Shown here: one piece after another, positions 34,118-45,001 of the stretch
How positions within the stretch are numbered: position 1 is the stretch's first letter
Layout of the letters: the number at the start of each line of letters is the position of its first letter
From: Macrolepiota albuminosa
Taxonomy: Eukaryota > Basidiomycota > Agaricomycetes > Agaricales > Agaricaceae
NCBI GenBank assembly: GCA_027475525.1
Contig: JAMWFC010000066.1
Location: forward strand, 1 to 64,000
Direction of reading: 5' to 3'
DNA length: 64,000 nucleotides
Program-made: the position numbers and the translations under genes
The notes under the pieces: generated by a model
Database searches by the model: none
Told to the model about the DNA's origin: nothing
The model's input: the letters and a program-made list of their open reading frames with translations, nothing else

Positions 34118-37100
34118 ATGGTCCAATTTCAAGCCCACGGTAACCGCCACACGCGGCAACAACTTAGTTTTGACGCTTGTTGAACGACTTATAACGATTT
34201 CTACTACTTTTACTGCCGAACTGGCTCATATACAAGACTTCCCCGAGTTCTCTACGCACTACAGATCGAAAAAACGTCGACGTCTTGGTACCCGACAGTC
34301 AGTCTACGAGCGACTTATAACCGAATATTATGCCAGGGCCGTTCGCTGCAGAACCTGGTTCAAATCCCCTTCTTTCTATTGGGGATACTACACAAAAAAA
34401 TCGTCGTTCATCTTCTGCGAGCCGGCGAGAGACGATTCTGAGCTTGGTGGAGATGCTTTTGCAGAACCACGAATCAGACAAAGGTAGGATCTAATTAACC
34501 TACATGGTACCATCGCTTACCTTTTTACCCTTCAGATGAGAGAATTTCAACTTTCGAAGATGATAGAGATGTTCGTGAGTGTCACACCGTGTTCCCTCAG
34601 AATAGAAATTAAACATTCTATTAGCTACCGTCGACGAACACCTTCAAGTTGTTGGGGCCGAAGCTTTTCGTAGATTTAAGAAGTGCGCTGAGTTGTTTTG
34701 CCTGCCATTATCCGCTCACGTAGTGCTTCGCAGACGAATAGAGGGTCTGGATAAGGAGGTGGGTAGGTCGCTTGACATCTTCATTTGCCATGCTCATGTC
34801 ATGTTAGCTTCGGAACTTTGCTCATGCCGCTCGCCAACTCGGAAGCTCCGTTGCTATCCTTTCTTCTGCCTTTGATCTCCGTGAACGACTCGCGCAAGTC
34901 CTTTTTCTCTATCATGAAAATGCGGCAGACCTCTTTAATCGCAAGATTGCTCACATTACGAAAGAAAACCTTCCGGAACGACCAGGATTTAGAGGGCAAG
35001 ACCAGCGTCGAAAGAGGAGATCAAAAACAGTGAATCTGACCGGCAAACATGTTGTACCTCTCACCGTGAATGAGAATCTTAGTTTGGAGGATCTCCCGAC
35101 ACAGCTGAAACTGCTGGCTAAGGCGATTAGGACCTTCTCCGACTGCCTGAATGAATTTCCAGAATTCACTGACGAGGCTGTAAACACGTCCATGTCAGAG
35201 TTTGAGGGTGATCTTGAGGTAAGAATCTTTTCTTCTGGATTCATGTTCATGTTTTGATGGTCTAGCGAAGTACTGGGCCTCCTGTCTCAGAGAATATGCC
35301 GGTCAGTTGGTCGAGAAATTGTGTCATTGAAAGCTGAATCACCATGACAGGACAATTCCGTCACCAGTCCGTTCAAAGATATGTACACGATCTATCATCA
35401 GAGATGGGTGAACATATAGACACTATAACATCGACTTTGTATATGTTCATTGAAGTCGGTGCGTTGTCATTTTCAATCCCTACTACAATCTGACAGCATG
35501 TGTAGGTGTTCCTACAATTCGTTTTTCGCAGAAGCATGGTGCCACTAACCTATTGAATCTCTCAACCGTCGCCACATTCTTCTCTGCTGTTACGGCGACA
35601 ACCATGCAGTTTTCCTTTAATTTATCCCGTAACACCATGTCAGATGCAGTCAACTGTTTCTGGTTTGCTTCTCTCGTCTTTAGCATCGCAGCTGCTGTAA
35701 ACAGTCTGCTAGGTCTGACGTGGAAACAGGCAATGTAGTACGTAGGCACCTCACTTCGTCCTTATGGCAGCAAAGTTAAGAAGCTCATGATCAACATGTT
35801 GCAGTCGTTCTCCAGGTGACCGCGTGCCCTGGTGGGTTTTGATATGGATAAAGAGATCACCCCTCGTGTTCCTTGTCGTGTCCGTCGCATGTTTCTCTGT
35901 CGGCCTGTGCCTATTTGCATATGCCTCTGGTCAGGTCCGTTTTCTTTTTTTTGCGCAAGCGACATGGGGTAAATGGCTGTTCTGAGTGTGCAGGCGCCTG
36001 TAACGTCAACGTTGACAACTATTTTCACCGCCTTCACGTCCTTCGGGTTGACAGCCGTTTCTGCATGGTTCGCGTCAGAGCGTTGGATCTATCTTCGACA
36101 TCAAGGCAGGAAATGGCTCAGCGACGCCCTCACAGACTACACGTCTCTATTGACATGTCTCCCCGGAATGAGTAAAGCCAAAGCCCTCCTAAATATGACT
36201 TACAGTTTGCTACTCCGCTGGGCAGACAACATTCACTGGTTTGACAGGAGTTCCTTGGAACAGAGCAGTGATGTCGAAGTAGGACTTGTACTTCCCATCG
36301 CCCACACTGACGACGTTCACCAGGAGGCGTACACATCACCCTTACACCGCCAATCTGACGTTGGATCCGAACTTCTCAAATCTCCCCCCCTCTCTTTTAC
36401 ATCTTCAGCCATGAATGATGAATCCATAGCACGCTCTACATCACCGACTCCCGTTTCTCCCGGGCGACAGTTATGGACCAGTGCCATGCGCACAGTAAAG
36501 ATGCACTCAGCAGTAGCGTCTTCCATCAAGCCACGCAGTCAGAGCACGACATCTTCGAACATGATTGAACACACGAAGATGTTGATCAATGAAGTTGAAC
36601 CGGGCAGAGCCGTGACGCGGTCCCGTGTAGCGGTTCTCTCGCCTAAGCTGAAGCAGCTAGAAGCAACGCAGGATATAGCTGCTCATACGGGACTTGTCCG
36701 GCATTTGCAGTTCTCACCTGATGGAAGGTACTTGGCTACATCAAGGTATACGCGACCCTTCTGCTTTCGTACATTTTTGCTTGATGTGCTGCTGTAGCTG
36801 GGACAAGACTTCGGTGGTTTTTCGCGTTGAGGTCTAGGTGCATACTTTCTCCTAACTTCTTAGGCTCATCTCCTGCTTTGTAGGACCCTTTTATATCCCA
36901 CAGAGTTCTTGCACATCCAGCTGGCTTTGTTGGACAAGTCGCTTGGTTTGCCCATGTCCATAATTCGTACCATTGGATTATTAACTGATGTCTGATAGGT
37001 CACCCATTGGGGATTGTCTCTTAACGAAACTTTCACGAGGAGTCAAAGTCTGGACTTCGGAGGTGAGAGTTGGTGGATGCGAGAAGAAAAGTGCTGATTT

Positions 37101-38369
37101 AAGCTCACATTATTCCGTAGGACGGAGTTTGTATGAAAACCATAGATCGTAAGACCAATGTCGAGTCAATTGCTTGGTTTCCTGATGGAAGAAGTCAGTA
37201 AATTAAGAGATCGCCGAATTATTATTACTCACAGTTGGTGATATTATAGCTTTCATCTCGGTTGAAGGAAGTGGTGTGACGAAGCTTGTTCGTGTCCTTT
37301 CTTCCACTCTTCTCGCCATATTGATCGAGGTTTCCAGGATCTCACCGGCCAGGTAGATATCCTGACATTGCCCATGAAGAGCCTCGTTGATGGTTGAACC
37401 CTTGATAGATCCTCGATCAATACGATTTTGGCCGCATGAGACTCCATGATGTTGCAGTCACTCCTGATTCATTGCGACTCATCGGGGTCGGGCCTCTTCT
37501 CGAATCGCCAGATGGTCTTCAGCCAAGCAAGTCTAGGGTAGAAAAGAGGCTCGTTGGTAAGTTCGTCCTCTGTTACAAATACGAGAGGTACTCAACATAT
37601 TCCCAGTGTATAATATGGAAACCGACTTGGTTGAAAAGTAGGACCTCTCATATACAACGTTCGATTCTCCAATGATCTCTTTACAAGCCAAACGCCTGTA
37701 CTAAATGATGTTCGAGATATCACGGTAGCCACAAGTGGAGAAGGGGGTATTATTGCTTTGATCAGTTACGAGAATAAGGTGTGAAACATTTAGAAAATAT
37801 ATATGATATAGTGGCTGATGGTGTTGAACAGGCCTATCCTCAGCTCTGGAAACTCGAGTTGCTCAAGGATAAGGAGAATCCCAATTTGACCAAAGGACGG
37901 CTTGCCCTGAGGTAAGTTTTGTCCTTGAATAGACCAACTACGTCTCAATTTCCATCTCGTCAGGCACACCTACATGCCTAAGGTTCAAGTTGATTTCGCT
38001 GGACCAAGCTATTTTGGCGGCAAAAATAATGAGATGGTTTTCTGTGCTAGTAGAGGTAAGGCTTTGTCATCAGTTTTTCTCGTCTCGACTGATACAAGTG
38101 GCCTTTAAATAGCTGGAGATATCCATATCTGGGACCAGGAATCGGGGGCACTACTTCATTACATTCGCGGCCAGTCTCACGGTGGAGATATGACTTGCAT
38201 TGCTTGGAATCACGCGGCCGAAGACCCATTCATGTTCGCAACTGGAAGTCATGACGGAGCGGTCCGTGTGTGGACCAAGCGGCCAGATAGTAATTTGTGC
38301 GAGGAGAACGATATGATTCGGTCTAATTCACCTGCCGAGTTTTTGGAGGAAGACAAGTTGCGTAATTGA
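34118..38369 (+). CDS. Four-TM WD40-repeat protein
   Basis: A many-exon plus-strand gene ending at the stop 38367-38369. The N-terminus is unresolved; the first convincing text is KNVDVLVPDRPF and RRETILSLVEMLLQNHESD (about 34270-34485). Helical segments follow (DLRERLAQVLFLYHENAADL). About four hydrophobic segments lie at 35540-36090, including ASLVFSIAAAVNSLLGLTW and VFLVVSVACFSVGLCLFAYA. A Ser/Pro-rich linker and then a WD40 propeller start at about 36680: HTGLVRHLQFSPDGRYLATS, SWDKTS, RGVKVWTSE, VESIAWFPDGR, GDIHIWDQESGALLHYI and FATGSHDGAVRVWTKRP. The propeller resembles the WDR26/Gid7 type (the GID ubiquitin-ligase subunit), but the membrane-spanning N-terminus is unlike Gid7. Such proteins recur in Agaricomycetes; function unknown. 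Introns are about 50 nt. Confidence 0.65.
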
Positions 38370-38853
38370 TAGCCGCAGCAATCAAAAGACGATGTTCGAG
38401 GGCTCTCAGGTCTTTTATCAAGACATACAGCACCCAAACAATTGTGATGCATAGCTCCATCTCAAGTGGCTATCGGCCTTACTTTCCGTCAACAAATCCT
38501 AGTTAGCGTAGAGGCGCAGATATGTGCGATCTTTTAGATGGATAATATTGTTGCCAAGTAGCAACAAAGTATTTCTTTTGGCAATCAGACTTGTTTATGA
38601 GTTGTATGGAATATATTATTTCTATTGAATACGAGTGCATATGTACCCACATGCTCCAAGTACTTAATAATTATTAGTCATCCATGAAAACCACCAGAGT
38701 ATCTTCAATAAGTCTCAAAATCAAGTGACAAGTATCTCAGTAAGAGCGAAGAATGCAACGTCGATTGATACGGTGATAGATTCATGTGGGAGAGCAGGAG
38801 AGACATCAACAAGCCCTGTTGGCATACAAGGGGAAAAAAACGATCATGACCAC
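38370..38853. other. Intergenic, convergent 3' ends
   Basis: About 480 bp, presumably both 3' UTRs. No feature seen. Confidence 0.45.
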
Positions 38854-40483
38854 TCAGTATTGTGCAGTGGGATAGTCAGTGTATCCAACACTGACAGGGC
38901 AATCCTGGCGCCAGTACAAGTTCCTGGTATCAAGGACATTATCAAGAGGTTTTCCATGCTGTAAGCGCTTCATGAGGTCTGGATGTTTTATCCAGTTAGA
39001 TCCGATGACAATCCCGTCAATTTTTCCCGCTTCAATGAGCTCAGCACCTTCTTCAGGGGATACCGCAGCGTTGAGGAAGACCTTGGCTTTTTTAATCAGG
39101 GATCTGTAGGATTCAATGACATCATGTGCAGTAGCGCGCTTTTTGCCTGAATTAAAGTTGTTTTGGAGAGCGTAGGATAAGTAAAAAAAGGAAGCTTACC
39201 ATCGTACTTGACATCATATTTTTCCATATAACGAACCAGTGTTATGTATGAAAGACCAAAAAAAAAGGAAGCTTACCATCGTACTTGACATCATATTTTT
39301 CCATATAACGAACCAGTGTTATGTATGAAAGACCAAGTTTGTCAGCCTCGGACAGGAAGTACGTGTATGTATCAAGTGTCTCTTGAAGGGGCATTCTAGG
39401 GATGGTATAAGTAAAAGGGTAACACAGAATGCATTAAGAGCGAACCCGACATCGTTATACCCGCCGGCAGGATTGACCTTGAGTGACACGTTTTTGCCAA
39501 AGACCTCGACCATGACTTTAAGGACTTCGAGGCCAAACCGGGCACGATTTTCAACGCTGCCACCCCATTGGTCGGTACGTTTGTTGGCAGTGTTATCGAG
39601 AAACTGGCTAACTAGATATCCATTGGCTCCGTGAACTGAATTTATAGTCGCACAGAGCATCCAGGTACATAGACACATGAGAAACTTACGCTCAACACCG
39701 TCAAATCCAGCCTCCTTGGCGTTAATAGCAGCTTGTTTATACTCGGCAATAACGGTCCATGGATCTTGGAGTACTGTGGGCTGAGAAGCTTGAGTACAAT
39801 ATAGTATCAGAAGTTGGCAAAACCCTTACAGTAACATAACCAGGGATTCCTGGTATGTTGCGAAATTTACCGCCTCGCGCTGCGATTGCGGAGGGACCAT
39901 ACACAGGCTACATAATCAGCACAAGTGTACTGCTTGATAGAACCGCAACTTACTGTACCAGCTAGTTTTTGCTCAGGAGCTTCGGGGTGGGCAACACGAC
40001 CAACTGAGAGACCAGTCAGTTTTACGTGGTCAGCTGAATCATACGTTTACATACCATGCCACAGCTGGACACGCATCAATTATTGGCATCGTTAAAACTA
40101 ATCTATATTATGGAACTTACCTGAGCATAGATGGTGGCTCCCTTGGCATGGACAGTATCTACGACCTTTTTCCATCCAGAAACTTGCTCCTCATTCCAGA
40201 TACCAGGAGCAAACGGCCACTCAGTCCTAAAATGGAAGAGCTGACTTTGAGCGATGAACCAAAAGGAGGTAAAATCTACGAACCCTTGACGGGAGATGAG
40301 AATACCTTCTGTTGTGATGTGACCAACACCACCATCAGCGCGTTGACCGTAATATTCGGCCATGATATCATTTGGTATTGTGTCCAAAGCACGGCTGCGA
40401 GTGAGTGCAGACATCGCAACGCGATTGCGCATAGTGACGGAACCGATATCCAAGGGGTGGAAAAGAGCTGATAGAGAGGACAT
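38854..40483 (-). CDS. Old yellow enzyme family NADH:flavin oxidoreductase
   Basis: Minus-strand multi-exon gene from the ATG at 40483 (MSSLSALFHPLDIGSVTMRN) to the stop at 38854-38856 (VGYTDYPTAQY). FMN-dependent enzymes of this family reduce activated alkenes with NAD(P)H. Landmarks are NRVAMSALTRSRA, YAQLWHGRVAHP, FDGVEVHGANGYLVSQFLD with the catalytic His/Asn pair, TDQWGGSVENRARF, VFLNAAVSPEEGAELIEAG and GIVIGSNWIKHPDL. Near the 3' third a 77-bp exact tandem duplication (39183-39336) repeats the end of an exon (ITLVRYMEKYDVKYDG) together with its GTAAGC splice donor. If the first donor is used, the second copy simply lies inside the intron and the protein is unaffected. If the second were used, the extra 77 bp would shift the frame. 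Confidence 0.85.
39183..39336. repeat. Exact 77-bp tandem duplication (in OYE gene)
   Basis: 39183-39259 and 39260-39336 are identical by eye over 77 bases (A-run, GGAAGCTTACCATCG ... GAAAGACC). The unit spans an exon 3' end and its splice donor. Confidence 0.9.
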
Positions 40484-41459
40484 TTGTTCAGGATAAAGTA
40501 AGCCCAGTGCACAAGATTATAGTGTAGGCGATAAGAATTATAGCAAAAGGCATGCCTGCTTTTATATGACAGTAAGGGTCCTGCATTGACTGCTTGTTCG
40601 CTTAGATAGTTGGTGATTGTTAGCAGTCCTGGGTAAATTCGACTATAAGAAGATTACAGGGTCTGGATCATGAGGTAGAACGTGAAAACCGTGTCATAAT
40701 GAAGTTTGGATGATTCAACAATGACAAGATGAAAACGTCAACATATGGGTGCTTGTGAATCCCAGAGTAATACTATGTTAGTAGGATTGTATGGGCCATA
40801 GTGAGTCTTTGTAATATTGACCTTGATCTGGGTGAATGAACGTAATCAAAAATCATCATCTATTGATCTGGGACCTAAATTGAGCAGAAGGGACTCAATG
40901 TCAACGTGGGATAGCCTGGGATTGTATTATAAATTATCCTACCCATAAAACATAAGGGGATGGGCTTATCAACTGCCTCTTATGTTTGCTTACAATCAGA
41001 ATAATGAAATAATGTAAGCATCAGTCAGCTCTCATACACACTCTCATCACAATGTTTTCATAAAAATCACCGAATTTCAAAATCGACTCCAATACTTAGC
41101 TTACAAAGTACAGACGATGAAGATTAAATTGATTTGGATCACCCACTTGGCAGGGGTCTGTCTCCCCTACTACAAACAGACACTTTACATAGATACCTAC
41201 TACCGGAATGCCCTTGATTTACTGTAGCTCTTAACCCTCTGCCATGGGCCGCATAGTGGACTGGCAACTGGGGACCACATATTACATCGAGGTAATTTTT
41301 GACATGTCCGACCCTTTCCCGCCCTGCCTACCACTACAGTACAAATAGTATATCAGAGTCTGCTCTTCCTATTCCACATCATCCTGATCACTTTGCACCC
41401 TCCAGGATTTTTGGCTTTGGCTTCTTCAGTCAATCAAAAATGATTTGCTGCATTGAGTA

Positions 41460-41510
41460 TCCCTCTCCCTCTCTCTCTCTCTCTCTCTTTTTTTTTTTTT
41501 TTTTTTTTGG
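41460..41510. repeat. CT/T microsatellite
   Basis: A run of CTCTCT passes into a run of more than 20 T residues. Simple-sequence DNA. Confidence 0.9.
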
Positions 41511-41558
41511 TTGGACATGAGTAACAAACAGCCTGACTGATGAAGTCCTCCATTTGGG

Positions 41559-41712
41559 TGTAAATACCAGTAGTCGATTGTTTTTAATCTGCTTTAATGA
41601 GCATCCATGGTATGTATATATGTTGTTCCTCAGTTTGTAAATACCAGTAGTCGATTGTTTTTAATCTGCTTTAATGAGCATCCATGGTATGTATATATGT
41701 TGTTCCTCAGTT
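41559..41712. repeat. Exact 77-bp tandem duplication (intergenic)
   Basis: 41559-41635 and 41636-41712 are identical by eye (TGTAAATACCAGTAGTCG ... TTCCTCAGTT). The unit length equals that of two other tandem duplications in this window although the sequences are unrelated. Confidence 0.9.
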
Positions 41713-41908
41713 CAGTAGAAAGAAATAGCTGTACTACTAACCTGTATGATTAAGTAAATATGTTGTTTTGGTGATACCCATATGTAAGGAGTGACTGTAG
41801 AGATATTATAAGGACATAACCCTCTGAGAATGGTTTTTGGGGAGCAGGAACTGGGAGGTGTAATTGGGGACAGTATACAATAACCATCGAGTCGAGGTAC
41901 GGTGTTTC

Positions 41909-42571
41909 TATGTAGATAGATAAATAGATACCTTAGGGTTGGGAAATGATAGCCAGGATCATCATTGAATTGATTATCAATGTTCGAACACTGGAAGGAA
42001 TTTGCTATGTATGTATGTACAAACCACTCTAGACCTTGTGCTCAGTCAAAGCTTATTTAATTTAATTTTTTTTTTTGTTCTATCTACCTAGGCTGGATTG
42101 TTGTCCATGTCCATGTCCATGTGCACAGTGTGTGTGGAATATGATACTCTTTTTGAGACTGACATCAGAGGGGAGATGCCGATCCGGGTGCCTCAAAGAA
42201 AAGTGGAGAGGCGAGGCACTGCAGACTTGCAATTGGGAATGGTTTCTATGTAGATAGATAGATAGATACCTTAGGGTTGGGAAATGATAACGAGGGTCAT
42301 TATATCATTGATTATCAATGTTCGAATACTGGAAGGAATTTGCTATGTATGTAACCACTCTAGACCTTGTGCTTGGTCAAAGGCTTTATTTAATTTAATT
42401 TTTGTTCGGCCTAGGCTGGATTCGAAGGCTGGACAGGCTGGACTGTTGCCCATGTCCATGTCCATGTGCACAGTGTACATGTGTGGAATATGATACTCTT
42501 TTTGGTTGGGAATGACATCAGAGGTAGATGCCGGGAAGAAAAGTGGAGAGGCGAGGCACTGCGAGGCACTG
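41909..42571. repeat. Imperfect tandem duplication of about 330 bp
   Basis: The order ATGTAGATAGAT, CCTTAGGGTTGGGAAATGAT, GATTATCAATGTTCGAA, TGGAAGGAATTTGCTATG, CACTCTAGACCTTGTGCT, CATGTCCATGTCCATGTG and AAGTGGAGAGGCGAGGCACT occurs twice, offset by about 330 bp. The copies differ by scattered substitutions and small indels, so it is an old duplication, unlike the exact 77-bp ones. No open frame is conserved between copies. Confidence 0.8.
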
Positions 42572-44074
42572 CGTGCTAATCTAATCTGATCTTCTAACTC
42601 ATTATGGTCGGCACCTCAGCATTTCCGTCCGTGCTTCGAGGTACCATGCATATATACATAGATATACATATATGTATTTCGCATCTCGCATTTCGCATTT
42701 CGGGCCGGCGGCGATGCGTCAGGGGCGTTTTCAATCGACCGTGGTCTTTGCGTGGGCTATGTATGTATGTGGATAATGAAAGGATGTCCTGATCCGGACA
42801 AGGTCATCTGCAAGGGCGCCCCCCCCTCCCCCGATAACGTTGGGTACTGATATATGTATATGATACATCATTCGTTGATTGTGATGGTAACTGTTGTTCT
42901 ATGTAGATCGTTTGTGCTGCCGTGTACATAGGATTGGATTGGGAGGGTACCCATGACTTGTGATGGATTGTGTTGATATGGGTTACCTTTGAGCGCTTAC
43001 TCGCCTTATCTCCCCAAAGTGTAAATGATAGATTGATTGATTGTTGCATGTGTGGTGAGTGAAATATCTAAACCTGAAGGAGAAGGATGAGTCTAGGCTA
43101 GATAAGCTGCGTTCTGAAGTGAACGACGGCTCGGTGCTACGTTGGGACTGGACCCCCGGCCTCCTTGGGTGGTTAGTGCAATCGAAGGTGCTTACGTGTG
43201 TAGCTTCGTTAGTTCTTTGATTCTTCTTTTTTTCTTGATCCTTGCCTTGTGAAGACAAATAACCCGAGGCAAGCTCGGAAGTTTACTGTGGGTGGGTCAG
43301 AATTCGCCCGAGTCGGAAAGAGTTGCGGTGCGGTGTCGTGTGAGAGAGCTCGTTGGATTTGAGGATGAACGTTAGACGTGTGAGAGTGGATGATTAGATC
43401 TTAGAGGTTGTGGAGCAGAGAGCCTGGGCTTGGGAAAAATCCCGCAACCCGGATTGGTGGTAGCCAATTGAAAGCGAGCCGACGCTGTGTAGATGGAGTC
43501 TCAGATCAAGGCTAAAAAAGATACGTGGAGCCCCATCAGATTGAGGAATGATCAGACGACAATTGTATTGAGGATTGACGCGCATGGTATGTGATAGAGA
43601 TGGGTTGGAATGATATACTGTTCGTACTTTCTATTTAGTTGTAAGGTAGAGTACATACACAATGGAACCGTAGGCATGACAGCATGACGACGCGAACGGA
43701 GATTGCTCACGGAGACGGCCGAGAAGCTGTGTGTGAAAGGGGCCAGTGCGCTGCTGTGTTTGGAAGAGAAGCATAATTCAGGGCCGTGATGGAGGAAGGT
43801 GTAGGTTTGAGGAAGAATGGACAAACATAGCGCGGTGGACACGCGACAGTAGATTGGCCTCGACATGTGGCCTGGGTGAGATTGTTGAGCAGAGTAGGGC
43901 CCGAGGACAAAGGATGGTGCTGAGTCAGCAGGGAAAGAGACATAGCGAGAAGGTTCCTGAGGTCAGCTGACGGGGCGCCACCGAGGGACAACAGGAGCAA
44001 ACAAGGGTGAGAGAAATATGGGGCCTTGGCGTGACCCTTTTGTTGCCATTTTGCATCTGCCGCCTGCGCTCACG

Positions 44075-45001
44075 ATGATGCTCGTCCAGAAACCGCCGTC
44101 CTTCAATCTCAACCACTCTCCTCTGCGCCACAGACGCCATCCGTCGTCTCCGCCTGTTGTTCTTGTCCAGCCCACACACACCCCGGGCCTTCTCTCCCTC
44201 TCCCGCCCCAGCAACAAGCCCCAGCAGCGACCCCCGCGTGCAAAGCCTGCTCCATCCACTCCTAGTCCCCCGCCCAGGTCCAGGCCGCCAAAGGACAAGC
44301 ACTCAACTCCGCCGCCCAGGTACTTGCCTGCGTCACATCTCTTGCTTTGCTAATCAGGCAATTCCAGCAGGAGCACCCCCTCGCAGGCAGAGGGCCCCTC
44401 CGATCCCTTTCTCCTTCCTTCACACAGCTCAAAACCCCGCAGCAACCGCAAGCGTCAGCCAATCTCCATCCCTCTCGCACAACCAGCTCCATCGTCTCAG
44501 CCGCCTGCCGCACGCTCTGTCCCTCTCCCCCGCCATCGCCCAGCCAGACGCAACGCCGCTCCCGAGCCTCTGCTCCCCGCATTCAATTTTCTCATTTGCG
44601 ACGACATGTCTGACCACGGAGATTCTTCTGACCCTCCAGCTCTCCTGACACCTACTCGTCCTAAACAACATCAGCAACATCGTTCCGTCCTTCCACACCA
44701 ACCACCGCCTGCTCAAGTCAATAAACCACGCCCACGCAACCACAAGCGTGCCCCTAGTGACAGCGGCATGGTCTTTCACATGAGTTCCGACGAGTCCGGT
44801 CCCGAGACTGCTTCCGACGAGGTCAATGCCTTGTTCAACAAGTTGGCTTTGGCAAGGAAAAGCATGCGCACGCCCCCTCCCGCTCACAGAGAGCGCTTGT
44901 ACGAGGCAAACGCTCAGAGGGAGCTTCAAGGCTACTTTGCGAGTTCCTCCTTCCAGAATTCTCCTAGTCCGGAGGAACTTCCTGATCCCGAGTTTGTTTG
45001 A
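44075..45001 (+). CDS. Proline/serine-rich protein of unknown function
   Basis: Two exons (44075-44319, 44368-45001) encode about 292 residues. The N-terminal two thirds are Pro/Ser/Arg-rich and probably disordered. The C-terminal 80 residues look conserved in style: SDSGMVFHMSSDESGPETAS, EVNALFNKLALARKSM, ERLYEANAQRELQGYFASSS and a terminal EELPDPEFV. The join uses the acceptor ATTCCAG at 44367, because only this keeps the exon-1 frame (STPPPSRSTPSQ) continuous with the long C-terminal frame. Three overlapping frames are open in this C-rich region, so reading frame choice rests on that junction and on the non-repetitive C-terminus. No domain recognised. Confidence 0.55.

Larger units (their letters stand above)
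40484..44074. other. Low-complexity and duplicated intergenic region
   Basis: About 3.6 kb with no supported gene. It includes a CT/T microsatellite (about 41460-41510), an exact 77-bp tandem duplication (41559-41712), an imperfect duplication of about 330 bp (about 41909-42571), GATA and TATATA runs, and GTCCAT triplets. Several long frames on both strands after 43.4 kb have no recognisable content. Both OYE (-) and the proline-rich gene (+) are transcribed away from it, so it carries their promoters. Confidence 0.5.

Noticed and set aside
34350..34370. GGTTCAAATCCCC resembling a tRNA B box
   Set aside because: No acceptor or T-stem pairing around it, no A box upstream, and it lies in a coding frame of the WD40 gene.
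41930..42290. CCTTAGGGTTGGG resembling telomeric repeat
   Set aside because: Only one partial TTAGGG unit per copy of the 330-bp duplication; no tandem array.
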